A DNA stretch of 64,000 nt from Amblyornis subalaris (taxonomy: Eukaryota; Chordata; Aves; Passeriformes; Ptilonorhynchidae), in contig JACAXG010000112.1 of the NCBI GenBank assembly GCA_018881555.1, positions 806,001 through 870,000 on the forward strand. The letters run 5' to 3'. Below are positions 37,381-50,100 of this stretch, in pieces (the first letter of the stretch is position 1; each line of letters opens with the position of its first letter). Under the pieces are notes generated by a model. The model saw nothing but the letters and a program-made list of their open reading frames with translations. It did not search any database and had not been told where the DNA came from. The position numbers and the translations under genes are program-made.

Positions 37381-39755
37381 AAAAGGGTAGAAATTGCACA
37401 GAAGCAGNGGACAGTGACTTAAGTTACCATGTATTCCCTGCTGAAAAGATTCCTGAAAGTCAGACTGATTTGGTTGTGAGGAAAGGGCAAAAAACAACAA
37501 CAATAATAGTATAGAAAGAAATTTTAAAATAAAAGAAGAAAGTTAAATGAAATAAAAATTTCCTGCAATTGTTTGTACCTTTGTTCTTGTTATCTTTCAG
37601 TGGTTTATTACCTTCTTTTGTCCTGAAAGTACATGAAAGCCACTTTGAGTGTAAAATGTACACACTAATAGAGTGGAAGTACAGTTGTTTAAAAAAGAAG
37701 TAACAAATTTTTTAAAAGTTGCACAGAGTTACAGTCTAGTTCACTGCATGTAAGTGAATAGAATAATAAACATTAGGTGGATTCATCCTACTTGGATCAA
37801 TTACAGCTGGAGTTTTAGCACCTGTTCTAGCTCTTTTGTTTCACTTGTGTGTACACTTGCACTGAAAAGAAAAAATAAAAGCAGAAAATGACAGTATTTG
37901 CCATCTGTTTTTCCATATTCTCATCACTGATTGTCTTTTAAAATGCAGCTTTTCTATCTTTGTAGTCCAGCCATTTCAGAGTTATTCTACTCCCGGTTTC
38001 CTTGNTTCTTTCCTCTAATGTATGATTTATCCCATACTGCATGCGCAGTACATTTTTTTTTGTGTGTCTTCTAAATTCTATGGAGATTTGTTTCTCAGTC
38101 GTTTAACAATTATCCCTTTTTATAAACAAGTTTTTAAGCCGTAATGTCTCTGATCAGGACTCAGGTTATCACAGGGTATCCTTCTTTTGATTGCTTCATG
38201 TATTTAAAAGTAGACCAAATTTCTAATGTCTTTAAGTTTGACTGGAAATAAACAAAGTGTCAAATACTATTTGAGATGCTGGAGTGATCTGAACCATGAG
38301 TGGGGGAAGAAAAGCACACATTTTTCTACAAAGAAGTCAGATATTCTGAGTAAACCTGAGCCTCAGTCTATGAGAAATCCATGATACTTACAGCACACAA
38401 CAAAAGGAATCAAACGTCTAGTTATATGGACAAATGCTTGAAACCAAAAATCTTCTTAATGACTGATATAGAGAAGACTGTCTGTATTTCTTTAAGTGCT
38501 TTTAAATATTTTCCAAACTGAAAAGTTTTAAGGAAACTAATTCAGAGCTTGTATTAAGAGAATGGTGCTTAGATATGCATTTTTTAAAGGGAATTCAGGT
38601 AATTTCAATTCAGACAACAGACAGAATGAAAAGCTGATGAATAAAGGATTTCTAGCCAGTTTGTGGTTTAGATGTCTTCTGACAAGTTTTTAAAACTAGA
38701 CTGTGAGATAAATTGGCTTTTTGGCACATGTATCCAAAATAAAATATTGTCATTAAAACNGCTAAATAAAATGAGCACTTTTTTGTTGTAGTTTCAATAT
38801 TCTGTTCTCAATATTTGCAGTGTTGGGCAACAAGGAGAGAACTTGTCTAAATTTGTAACCTGAAGGGCTCTGTAGCAATGGCTCTGAAAGCCTTAATAGA
38901 CNGGGTGGTGAAAAAGCAAGTTTCTCTGAGGGACTGCAGGCTTGTCTTCTTCTAAACGCTAAAGAGTACTGAATCTCTTCAAGATTACAACAAACATATT
39001 TTATCCACATTACATTTTATTTGTCCATGATCACCTCTGAGCTCCACTAGATGGTCTCGTGTCCCTAATCTGCAATTACTGTTTTCTGCGCTTTCCTGTT
39101 TCAAGTCCCTGGTACAATGCAAAGGCAGTTTTGTAGCCCACTGAGCTAAAGTTTTATTAACTTGAAAGTGCTGATATGTTGGATGCAGGGAGAACTGTTA
39201 AGGCTCCAAACCACTGTGAGATAATTTAAAAACCTTTCACAGGAGAGGCACTGAAAACTTTGTAGTGTCACAGTATAAACCTATCACCATATCACCTTTA
39301 TTATACTCTCTGTTCCATTTTGTTTTCAGTAAAGCATGAAAGACCAAGAACTAACATTTGTCCAATGTTCATAAGCAAGGAGCCAGGACCCAAAAGTGAA
39401 CCTGAAAATAGTTATTTTTCAATATAGATTTATCCTGTAAATTCCNAGATTTCTAACTGTGATCTAATAAACCTCCTTGTCACCAGTTTTGGAAATTCAT
39501 AGATTCCAGGGTTCCCGAGATGATTTAGAAGAGATAAATAGCAGTCAGACATGCAACTCATGGAAATTCAAGCTCCNGGCTATGTGGCAGAGAGCTTAAA
39601 AAATGGTTTGTTGCATGACATATGGGCAAGTAGCATTTCAGGTCAGCATTCCATTCTCTTTAGTCTCATTTTTACAGGCCAAAAAACAAGACAGATTCTT
39701 TGAAAATTTGCCTTCCAATTGAGAAAATGTCAGACAATTCACTATGACAGAGAGG
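37381..39755. other. AT-rich intergenic DNA, no gene seen
   Basis: No repeat family or gene recognised. Confidence 0.6.
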
Positions 39756-39775
39756 AAAGGCAGGCAAGGCAGGCA

Positions 39776-39807
<32 letters not shown>

Positions 39808-39857
39808 AGGAAGGAAGGAAGGAAGGAAGGAAGGAAGGAAAGAAGGAAGGAAGGAAG
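39756..39857. repeat. (AGGC)n / (AAGG)n compound microsatellite
   Basis: A purine-rich compound tetranucleotide tract: about 47 bases of AGGC/AGGCA units followed by about 50 bases of AAGG units with one aaag interruption at 39839-39843. It explains the repetitive frames on both strands here (Q-A-G-R and P-S-F-L types). Confidence 0.97.
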
Positions 39858-40476
39858 AGCCCCCAAAAAGCCCAACAAACAACAAGAAAGTGTTTGATGA
39901 CACATTTTTCTCTTTTGGATTAAGAAACTTTATTTTAAAAATTGCAGTTTAAGTGTGGCAAAATCTGTCTAGCTCTGTCAAAGTTCAGTAATTAGTGAAT
40001 ACACTACTCAAGCAGGCTTTAATGCCTCATATGGGAATCAAACTTCAGAAGTGTAGGAACTGATTTTCTTTCAACTATATCAAAAACTTATCAATACATA
40101 TCACTCTGTAAAAATTTTAATAGAGAATAATAAGCTTTGATTTTTTTCTTCCTGAAGAGTTTTGACTCTGATTTTCCATGATTTGAAATAGTTTGAAGTT
40201 ACTCTTGTCTTGTTACAAATTCTGTTTAAAGGTCTGTCTTGTTGCTTGTTGGTGACTTTTTAAGAACTTTCAAAACTTGATTTCATCAGTTAGGGTAAAT
40301 GAAGAAAACCTTAATTTAGAGGTTGAACATGAAATATCTATATTTTTACTAAGTTATTGTTCAAAGGTGTAACATTAAGGGCAATGAGACAAGAATTAAA
40401 AGAGTTAATAATGTTACTATGCCAAGAGATAAGATATGAGCAATTTTCTTTCTGGTTGGTTCTCTTTTCGGGTTTC

Positions 40477-40499
40477 GTTGGTTGGTTGGTTGGTTGGTT
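40477..40499. repeat. (GTTG)n microsatellite
   Basis: About six GTTG units. Confidence 0.9.
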
Positions 40500-41504
40500 C
40501 GTTTTAGTTGTGGTTTTTTTATCATGACACTTGTGGACAGAAAGTGTATGAAGACTGCTAGAGAGCTTTCTTGGGCTTTTGGACCATGTTCTGTGGAGTA
40601 ATTATTCTGCAGAAGTTACNTGACAGGCATTGCATTTGTGATTTTTGGAAAATAGCTCAATTTTTCACATCTTTAAATAAATTACTCTTATGTCTCTTCT
40701 GTTGCTTCTTGTTCTAGGGCTAGACCTACTAAAATAAAGTTTAATTTTAGCAATTAAAAAAGAAATATTCTATTGAATATAGAAAAATAATTCTATTGAA
40801 ATATTCTATTGAATTTTAAATTGATTTATGCATTTTTTCTTATTGCTAGCTAGTTGATATTCTACTATTCCTTTATTACAACATCATATGGAAAAAGTTT
40901 TCGTCCATTACAGGGAAGAAGTGATATAGTGTCCTGTTTGCTAGTTTGGTTTTTAGCTACAACTTTTTTTCGAAAAGTTTTCATGCATTGTCAAAGGCCT
41001 TGAATACCTTAGTGCTTGTTAGTATGTAACTATGGTCAGAAACTGGTTCTGTGTAATGCTACAGTAAAGAAAAGGTAGTTTAACAGAAAAATCCTGGTGT
41101 ATTACAGACCTTGGGATGTAGAATGAAGGGATAATTTATAATTTCAGAATCTATTTACCTTTTTTTATGACAGATGGAAAATGCTGTTAGCTAAGAATGT
41201 GAGGAAAACATGGGCCCAATGTCAAAGAAATAGTAGGTACTTCTCAATGTCACCCATTTTCATTTTATGAAATTCAACAAATCAGTTGAGACAAAGTGCT
41301 TAACCATTCCCAAAGGCTAGCACTACATCAGTACTGTATTTTTATCTGGCATATAAAGGAAAAACATTAGAGGACAAATTTTGTATGGATACATACAGTT
41401 AATTTTTTCTCCTACCTTATCTTTCTAAGCATACCTTTCACATACCCACCTTCTTTTTGGATAGTAAACTTTGCAAGTATAGAGAGAAAACTTATACAAA
41501 ATTA

Positions 41505-41722
41505 ACTCATAGAATTATTAAGGTTGGAAAAGACCTCCAGGATCATTGAGCCCCACCTTTGACCGAACACCACCATGTCAACTAAATTATTTCACTAAGT
41601 GCCACATCCAGTCTCTTCTTGAACAATTCCAGAGATGGTGACTCCATCACTTCCCTGTGCACCCCATTCCAATGCTTAACCACTCTTTCACTGAATAAAT
41701 TCTTCCTGAAAATCATTCATCC
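41505..41722 (-). mobile_element. CR1 LINE 3' end
   Basis: Read on the minus strand the CR1 tail is clear. On the plus strand it begins with catagaattattaaggttgg and aaaagacctccaggatcat, then a gtgccacatccagtctcttc block, caattccagagatggtgac, and ttcactgaataaattcttcc. It is 5'-truncated at about 41722. Confidence 0.92.
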
Positions 41723-44345
41723 TTCATCTCATTTGTTATTTATTTTTTAATTAGTTATGAAAATTCTCTTTAAAAAAAAGTCTGGTGTCTTAGACAAAAC
41801 TTCTCTGAAATCTTCAGGCTCTGTGGGTGTACACATTCGATTATATTTTAATTCTAAGCTCAGTGTAATTTTACAGTATAATGAGGCAAGCAGTAGTAAA
41901 TAATGACAGGTTCATATAAAAGTTAAGTGCTGGAAATATACTTAATTATTACAATAGCGTGACAAGTTCAGTAATTGCAAGAATTCCCTACCCATATGTA
42001 TGTGACTAAATTGCTGATGCTTCTGTAGCGGTCTTTAAATTTTCCTTATTCAGTTTCTAAAGAAGTTTCAGGCATATGAACAGCACTGTTTTCAGCAGGA
42101 GAATATCAATACAGTTCTTAAAATTCAGCTCCTATCAGACCTAGTATCTTTCAGACTTTCCGTGATTGACCCTAAGAAGTGGTGAAAAAACATTGCTCTC
42201 AGTATCAGCTAACACAGGTCTGTAAGTCTTACAAGCATCTGTTCCCTCCTTTTTTTGTTGNTTTTTAATGTCTGTATGTGTATGTGTGTGTGTTTATACA
42301 CATCTGATGAGTTCCTATATCTTTCTTGTCTGTTTCATTGATTTCAAATAACATTTTGCTCTTTTAGTACCAAATTTGTTTAAGCCAATCATCCCTGGAA
42401 ATCTAAAAGAGTGGAAATTTTTAGGTAAAAATATAAATTTCCTTTCCTTTTTTTCACTAGGAGGTGTCAGGCCTGATTCTCCATTATCTCAGTGCAGTTA
42501 TGAATTTCATTGATCAGTCAGTTCTCTTTTATTTCATGCTACAGTCACTAAAGAAAATGGGATCACAGTTGTACTGATTCTGTTCCTTTGGTTAGCAAAA
42601 GATCAGAGAACTTGCCTCAAGCCTGAATTTAAAGTACNCTATGAAAATAACTGATGGTACCTTATGGTCTACATTAACTCATAGACTTCCATAGAATTAC
42701 ACAAATAAAATGCAATACATTGCTGGCTGTTTATAGACAGCATTTAATCATCAGTAGAAATTTCTACACNGGTTGAAATTTAATTTATACATTTGCATCA
42801 TAAAAATGATATCTCTTCTGCTAACCTTGACATGTAATACATTTCAAATGTNATAAATTTCATTTACAATTCAGTATTTTCTTATTTCCTCCTTCTTTTT
42901 CCTAGTGAAGAATCCACTGATAAAGACTTCATATATGTTCCTTGAAGTTTCTATAANGTCATGTTTTATAACATACATAAGCAACTAGGGAAACACTTTG
43001 ATTTCACAGCCCAAGCTGTGGTAAGTGTCATTTGACTGTTTTTAACAGCCTCTGAAAATGCTGCTAGCACTTCCTGACAATTTTCATTTAGGTGCTGCTG
43101 CTCTGACTAATGGTGACTTTGTGGTAGCTGTAGCAATGTGCAGATAACCCCTAGCTGTTTTAGCCTTTTCATTAATAATTCTCCTTGGTCNTCCTTGAAT
43201 TGGTGACGCTTCTCAGATCAGAGCAACCCAAAAACACAGAGTCCAGTACAGTTCTGTCATAGCTAAGGATTTGGACTTCCAGACTACTNTGTGTTGTGAT
43301 TTCAGCAACCTTTTCTTTCACTGGTGTCCAGTATAATTTCTTTGNCCATTTGAATCAATTTTCCTTTGCTCTTTTGCCCACCCGCTTCCTCAAACTTATA
43401 TCCTACCCCTACCAATTGTGGGTTTCGTTTGATTTGTTTTATCCTGGGTTTTCCATTTTTTTTCCAGACCTTCTGTCTCCTGGAATCCTTATTCCTTTCT
43501 CTTTCTTACTATGCCAAACTTTTAAATGTCTGCTTCCCTCCCTCATTGTCTATGAGTCCTATGAGAGAGAGAAGAGCCATTTCTCTCATCATAAAACCAG
43601 AAACCCAGTTATCTGGTAGGGTGTAGAATTCACAGTCCACACTCTCCATAGATCTGAGAGGTCAGACAGAGCTGTGTAATTAACAGCTAAGAATATGTAA
43701 ACCTAGTCAGGATNCCATTCACACAAACTGTAAATGACAACTCCTCACAAGTAATCTTGAAAAATTTCAAGTGATGGTTGCAAGCTTTGAAACATATGAG
43801 CTTCTAAATACTGTGCATCTATTTTCTACAGTTAAATTTATACATATGCATCAGAAAAATAATGGTTGTGGACCATTCTGACTATAATTTTTTTCAGAAA
43901 ATTTTATTTTAAGGGAGACAGCTAGGAAAATTAATTTNTAAGCAGCTAAAAATTAATTATTATAATAGAAGCATCATGAATCTCAAGAGTACGCAGTGCT
44001 AAAACCTCTCTAACATCACTTAAATACTCAGAGATAACTACAAACTATGATGGCACCCTACAAATATATTTGAAAACGTAGAGAATTCATACATCAGCTT
44101 AAAAAGATAAGAACAAAATTAATAGTTATACATAAATAAGAGATCACTTTGCCAAAATTCAGTACTTATGCCANAATTGTTCACTAATTCTGTCCTTCTA
44201 TTTTCTCCGTCACTGCACAATGCAGAATAACAAATCCCTTTTACTAAATTATTGCAGTCTGTGTATTGGATCTTTTTTTCAGTTGTGCTTTTGGGAAGTG
44301 CTTACCATAANAGGTATAAAAATAAATACATACTTTACCATCGAT
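41723..44345. other. AT-rich intergenic DNA, no gene seen
   Basis: No repeat family or gene recognised. A short TG run lies at 42277-42292. Ambiguous single Ns are frequent. Confidence 0.6.
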
Positions 44346-44625
44346 TGTTGAGACAGACATACAACACACAACGAATGCCTTGCAAAAAGGGACTCTTGCT
44401 TTATTCTAACAAGCTTTTTTATATCTTGCTTAATACAGTGCTGTTGTAACAGCATCTAATTGGTTAGTACAAAATTTGCTGAGGGTTTAAGATAAAAATA
44501 CTTTTTTGGCAATGTCCAAAGCTAAGCAGGCTAAACATCTGTTGTGGTTTCCTGGGCTGCATCTGGTCTTGTCTGGCTTGAAGTTCCTCAATCCTTCGGG
44601 TAGCTGCAAACCTTGCATTTCAACA
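44346..44625 (-). mobile_element. 3' LTR of a truncated endogenous retrovirus
   Basis: A 280-bp LTR begins TGTTGA and ends TCAACA on the plus strand, a perfect 6-bp inverted repeat with TG...CA ends. The minus-strand TATA-like box (rc of ttttttatat, 44415-44424) and poly(A) signal (tttatt, 44400-44405) give right-to-left transcription. Immediately upstream in that orientation (44626-44639) is a purine-rich stretch on the minus strand, suited to be the polypurine tract, then a short viral-like frame. No second LTR was found, so this is a provirus fragment rather than a solo LTR. Confidence 0.72.
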
Positions 44626-44639
44626 TCCTTCTATATTTC

Positions 44640-44729
44640 TTAGGGGTACAATTTAATTATTTCATCCGCTGGATCAGGTTCAATAAAAGTGATGGGCCAG
44701 CCGTCCCCAGGTATGAATCCCTCCACAAT
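44640..44729 (-). pseudogene. Possible remnant of retroviral internal coding sequence
   Basis: Upstream of the 280-bp LTR the minus strand has an open stretch of 29 codons (44643-44729) ending at a stop (44640-44642), between that stop and an in-frame upstream stop at 44730-44732. It ends directly before the purine-rich tract, where the last viral gene normally ends. The peptide contains a P-G-D-G-W-P motif and an acidic-proline run. I cannot assign it to gag, pol or env. It is too short to be functional and the rest of the provirus was not found. Confidence 0.4.
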
Positions 44730-44732
44730 TTA

Positions 44733-46601
44733 CTGTATCAATAACTCCAGAACATAGTTATAAAGTATTCTGTAGAGTAGCATTTCTAATTAGTTACAAC
44801 AGAAAGATAATGTGTAAGTAAAATAATATAATTAGAGACCCATTCCATTTAAAAAACAACTTGTTATGTCACGGAAATGTCAAAAAATGTCGTGTTTATT
44901 TCTTCAAGAAATCTTTCTAGTTAAACTATGTCTAGATGGTTTCTGTATCTCTAAGGAGAAAGACTCAAAATTTCATGTGAATTCAAGTACATTTTATACA
45001 AATTATGTCTATTTTGGAAATTAATATTTTTGTGTATTATTAGGTTAACTTTGAGCTAGGTCATTTTACATATAGATCAATATTTNTGTGTGTGTTGGTT
45101 TGCCATGTGTTCATGTGTTCATTTTGGGTGGTTTTTGTTGAAATCCAAATTTAGTTATTTAGAGTTCTATAAGAAACTTGTATATGTANCTCATACACAA
45201 TCCAATTAATAACCTTCTGTTATGATGTATCAGAGTAAAAGATGCAGTAAAAAGCATTATCACTCATGCATCATTCTATATATACATGCATATATTTATG
45301 TATACATATATATATATATACACACTAAAATGAGTCTGTTGCTTGAATGTCACTGATGTTTTTCAGGGATAAGGAAGTCAGGATATTATCTAGTAATTTA
45401 AAACCTTCAAAGCTAAAGTTTAAAAAACAAATTATGAACTCTAATTCCTCCAAAAGTATTTAAATTTCCTGCCAATCTGTCCTGTCTCATATGTGAAGAG
45501 TCCCTTTTTGCTATTCTGTTTAATGCAGGTACCTCTTCCACATTCGAATCAGCAGCGGAAATGCTGTTGCTGTGAGGCCCACAGATGTGGATCATCTGGT
45601 TCAGAGCAAACCTGCATGAACAACTGCCAAGANCTTACAGGNCTCTAGAAGACAGGTACATAGAACACAGCACAATGGATTTCTGCCACATTATACTCTC
45701 AAATACTATTATATNTGCTGCTGAAATTAGTGTAGTTAAAATATAGTGGAGTTTGACTATAACCATCATGTTTTGCCTTGTATTTACTTTTATTTTGGAT
45801 GTGATTTTCTTTACTTACAGCTGGNGTGTTTTTACATATATAGAGGAGTACTTTGGGAAAAACCCTTCAGCTGTTTATTTTATGAGAATTTAGGATATCA
45901 AGCATGCAATTAACCTAAAGGGTTGCAACACATGCTTAATTACCAGAATGAAAATCCAACAGCAAAATCAAAAATTTCATTCATATGTCTACTCCTTCAT
46001 TTGAATGCTATGGTGATTCAGATTAAAATTCGTAAACATAAACTCTGAATGTATTAATGAGAGAATATAGCTTTAGAGTTTTCTCATTGGGTCTCAGCTA
46101 AGCTAAAAGAAGTAGTGTTTTTTTTCCTATGAAAATAAATGTAAATGGAACAATGTCATTAGTTTAAGAGTCCTAAGGCCTTAGATCTAGGGCATCCCAC
46201 AAGAAGAGAGTGAAACACAAACACAAAGGGAATAAAATCCATCCATTATTCATCAAAGACAAGCAGAAAATGATAAATTAATAAGTGGATGCAGCTATCA
46301 TTTAAAAATTGATTTAAACAGAAATAATCAATAAATTCTGTTTTGNAGTACTTTGCTCACAGCTGTAAAANTGTATCACAATCAGTACTCACTGCAGTGA
46401 TTTTCTAAAACAGTTCCCNTGAATATATTCATTAATATTTCTCACTGTTTCAGAAATTCTCATATTTATTAATAAAATTATTTATGAGAGGATGACAACA
46501 TAGTTTTATTTATTTATTTATTTACTTACTTATTAAAAATCTACTGACAGCCTTTATTACTTATTGATATTAATTTTGATATAGCAGTGAACTTGATTCT
46601 C
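44733..46601. other. AT-rich intergenic DNA with simple repeats
   Basis: The stretch contains an AT/AC alternating tract at 45276-45325 and a (TTTA)n tract at 46505-46534. No gene recognised. Confidence 0.65.
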
Positions 46602-47037
46602 ACAAAATCGCGGTATGAAAACTGCAAAGACTCTCGTCTATTGAAGCAGGTATTTGTTTATTTGGCGCCGGGGACTACGGGGGTCACTTCGCCCAACAAG
46701 CCCGCCCCGCAAGCTTATATCCTTAAACTATATGCATATGCATCATATTTCTAAGAAAAGGTGGTTACATGCTAATAATTTCTCAGAACTTATGAATATT
46801 ATTTACATATTTTTACNCGTGCGCATTGCCTCCTGGTGGTTGTCCCAGGTGGTCGTTGGATGAAGGCTGTAGTCTTCCTCTCGGTTGACCTTTCTCACCT
46901 TTCCCTCTTGCCCATGCGTATTTGATAGGGTCTTATGTAAGTCCCTCGTTGTGCCAACTTGGCAGGTTTCAGTTCTTCTGTTCTTTCTTTCCAAAGACCT
47001 TGTGTTTCTTGCAATTTAACAGTTTCTGCGATTTTGT
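46602..47037 (-). mobile_element. LTR-like insertion with AC...GT ends and 5-bp target duplication
   Basis: A 436-bp element is bounded by a perfect 10-bp inverted repeat (ACAAAATCGC at 46602-46611, GCGATTTTGT at 47028-47037). It is flanked by identical 5-bp repeats ttctc (46597-46601 and 47038-47042). On the minus strand it has a TATA-like box (rc of cttatatcc, 46713-46721), a GC-rich stretch, then ggcgcc and a poly(A) signal (tttatt, 46657-46662), which is LTR architecture. The terminal dinucleotides are AC...GT and not TG...CA. A 5-bp duplication fits ERVL-like integration; the family is not recognised. One internal base is ambiguous (46817). Confidence 0.72.
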
Positions 47038-48164
47038 TTCTCTTTTCCTTAAAGACTATGGATTAATATTTGTTAAGCTACAGACAACTGTTTGTTAAGC
47101 TTATTACAAGAGTCCCTTTGTTATAAAATTCTCTTTCAAACTCTTGTTTGGAAATTCTGTTTGTTTCTCACTATTTTCATTCACTTTTTACTTTCATCAT
47201 TAAAATCTGTCTAACATCAAAAAGTTAACTGAGAAATCAGTCCTTAGCTAAATTTCAAAACAGAGAAATTTGTAGAAATTGCATTTTTTAAGTAACCACA
47301 AACGTGGTGTAAAACTTTTCTGAGAAATTTTCTTTATGAAACTTTGACTGCTAATAGTGTTATTCAGGGTTTAGTGTTTGTCTTTTTTTTTCCCTAACCT
47401 TATCACGAGAATAAGTGATTAACTTCAAAGATTTTTATCCTTTAACATGTGAATGAGTCATAAAGAGCATTAATCAAATAGTTAATTGAACAGCTATTTT
47501 TGAAAACATCACATATAAGGAAACTATTTCCTTCTCTTTTCAAGTGATGCTGGAAAATTTTATAGAACCATGGGGCTGAANTATAATGAGAAGGATAAAC
47601 ATATCTTGTTTTGCAGAAAACACTTAAAGTGAACACTATCAGAATCTNCCAACTACTTAAATGTAAAGCTAAAGGACCTTTAACCAGGATGAAGATGTTG
47701 TTCCTTCCTNCTACAGTTAATGAAACAATTTTATCTATGAAATTATTTCAACATCAAGAGAATTTCAGAAACATTAATAAATCACTTTTAATGCAGTCAA
47801 AAGTTGGAATTCACTGCTAAAATAAATAAATAAAAGGAGAGTACATAATAGCATTGTTGTCATTCTTACCTAAGTAAGCTACACCAATAAAGCTATGATG
47901 CGGCAGCTTGAAAGTGCCTTTAATAGGGAGTTTGACAGCTATGCCAGTTAGGGATCACGCATTCTTCATGTCACTGAACAATGTAGCTGTGTTGTTCACA
48001 CTCAAACAGTATTTCGCTCAGGTTTTTTGATCTGACTCAGAAAACAAGAATCTTCTCCAGTGGGATGAGGATGGCCCAATTCAGACCTCAGACAAGTGTT
48101 TAAATATTCAAGAATATATACAGCGTTCTGATTTTAGGACCTTTTGTGAATTCTGGATTTTCCC
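47038..48164. other. AT-rich intergenic DNA, no gene seen
   Basis: No repeat family or gene recognised. Confidence 0.6.
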
Positions 48165-48651
48165 ATAATAATGGAAGCTTTAGCTTTTGTTGAACAGTGC
48201 TTACACACAGCCAAGGCCTTTTCTGCCTCTCACCCCACCACACCAGTGAGGAGGCTGANGTTGCACAAGAAGCTGGGAGGGCATACAGCCAGGACAGCTG
48301 NCTCCAACTGACCAAAGTGTTATTCCATACCATATGACATCATGTTCAGCATATAAAGTGGGGAGAAGAAGGAGGACAGTGGAATGTTCAGAGTGGTGTT
48401 TTGTCTTCCCAAGTTACCATTACATGTGATGCAGCCCTGCTTTCCTGCAGCTGGCTGAACACCTGCCTGTGGGCAGTGGAGAATGCATTCCTTGTTAGGC
48501 TTTATGTGTGTGTGTGGCTTTTGCTTTACCTATCAAGCTTTATCGCAATCCATGATTTCTCACTTTCNCCCTTCTGATTCTCTTTCCCATCCCACTTTAA
48601 AAAGGATGAAATTTGAGGTGCTTAGCTGCCTGCCTAGGTTAATCCACAACA
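48165..48651 (+). mobile_element. ERVL LTR, 5'-truncated
   Basis: The order of blocks is that of a common avian ERVL LTR: aacagtgcttacac, aaggccttttctgcctctca, ccagtgaggaggctg, cacaagaagctgggagg, an ccaactgaccaaagtg block, ccataccatatgacatcat, then a TATA box in catataaagtgg (about 48349-48360). After this come cttcccaagttaccattac, ccctgctttcctgcagctgg, tttgctttacctatcaa and the 3' terminus gttaatccacaaca. The 5' end up to the start of U3 is missing. The poly(A) region is mutated (atcaag for the usual attaaa). No ORF here is a gene. Confidence 0.88.
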
Positions 48652-49570
48652 CTGATGTTACTAAAGGTTTGTCAAATAATGTTTTATTGGTATCAAATTG
48701 ACGAGAGCTCCCCTATTTGTATAGAATTCTTCACCAAGTTTTAGTTTGTTCCGAGCATCTCTTATTGGCAGCTGCTGACGGTGTAAGATAGCAAATGCCT
48801 TGAAAAGTACAGCAACAAGATAATATTAGAGGACCCAGGGCTGCATACATTAATGATTAATCAGTGATAAAAGAATTGTGTAGCAACAATTACATAAAGC
48901 TTCCCACAACTGATAGCATAGGCATAGTTGTCTTTGAAGTAAGGCTTAATAAGGCTACAGAAGGCTATGACAAAAAATAACTAATTACACTGCCTTAGAA
49001 TCCACTATACAGAACTGATTGCTCTGATATCCTGCACTGTACTGCTGCATATGCAAAGATTACCTTATTGCCATTAAAGAGAGTTGTATTTTAGTACTTA
49101 ATCTACAGTTTTGTTAATTGCATTCATTGGTTATTCACATTTAAGGTCTTTCTGTTTGACCTGGATACAGCAGCAAAGATAAAATTCTGCCATCACCTCT
49201 GGACCGTTGATGACATTTAGAAAAGTTTTTCTTTCTTATTGTATATGCAATTCTGCAAAATATTCTGCAAAATGTAAGGGTGTTTTTTTTCACCTTAATA
49301 CCATACAGTTTATTGCCTAGATGTCTATTTTTGTTTAAAAAATGTATGTATTTTAAATAGTGCCTTAACTTTAAATAAAGAAAATTAACTCTAACCTAGC
49401 TAAAACTGGCTGAACACCTCAATAGCTGACAAAACTGACATATGATGTTAACTACATTAAGGCATAATAATATCTTTAATTTTGAATCTACCTCTCTTGT
49501 CCATATGAAAACAAATTTTAGAAAGTCAGATAATCTGCTGATTCCTATTATTGGTTTTCAGGATCATTCA
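48652..49570. other. AT-rich intergenic DNA, no gene seen
   Basis: No repeat family or gene recognised. Confidence 0.6.
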
Positions 49571-49675
49571 TTTTCCTTCCTTCCTTCCTTCCTTCCTTCC
49601 TTCCTCTCTCCTGTCTTCCTTCCTCTCTCTCCCTCCCTCTCCCCCTTCTTTCTCCCTTCCTCCTTCCCTCCCTTC
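49571..49675. repeat. Polypyrimidine tract with (TTCC)n core
   Basis: This is 105 bases of C and T broken by one G (49613). It begins as a TTCC tetranucleotide array (49574-49605) and continues as irregular CT-rich DNA. Such tracts can form triplex (H-DNA). The proline/serine-rich 106-codon frame across it is a repeat artefact. Confidence 0.95.
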
Positions 49676-50047
49676 ATGTCTATTGCTAAATTATCATTTA
49701 AATATTGTTTACATGTAATTACAGAGGGGAAATGCACCCATTCATGTAAAACGCTGTTATAAGATGCTCAAAAGGAAATGTAATTGCTCTTATTTCTAAT
49801 ACACATCGGGTTATCTTCCTTTTTAGTCCAGNAAATAGTCCAGAAAACAGTAGTGTTTGCAACAACATCTGTTTAAAGCAAGATCTAGTCTGAGCAACAG
49901 TGCAGAAATGTCTAACATTTAATATATAAAATCCTTTCTAACTTCTTTGGGATTTGAGGCACGGTGGAGGAAAGCAGAAAATTGGTTAAAAACAGTGAGA
50001 CAACTTAGAGTAGTTTTTCTAATAAAGGAATGTTCTCAGTACTATAT

Positions 50048-50100
50048 CAAAGAGATTCTGTGGATTCCTTAGATTTTTTTTTTTAAGAGGAATCTCTTTG
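50048..50100. repeat. Short perfect inverted repeat (hairpin)
   Basis: caaagagattc (50048-50058) and gaatctctttg (50090-50100) are perfect reverse complements around a 31-base loop that contains a T run. No associated gene or element was seen. Confidence 0.6.

Noticed and set aside
39044..39054. CTCF-like word ccactagatgg
   Set aside because: Only the partial core matches and the flanking motif positions do not; such words are expected by chance in 64 kb.
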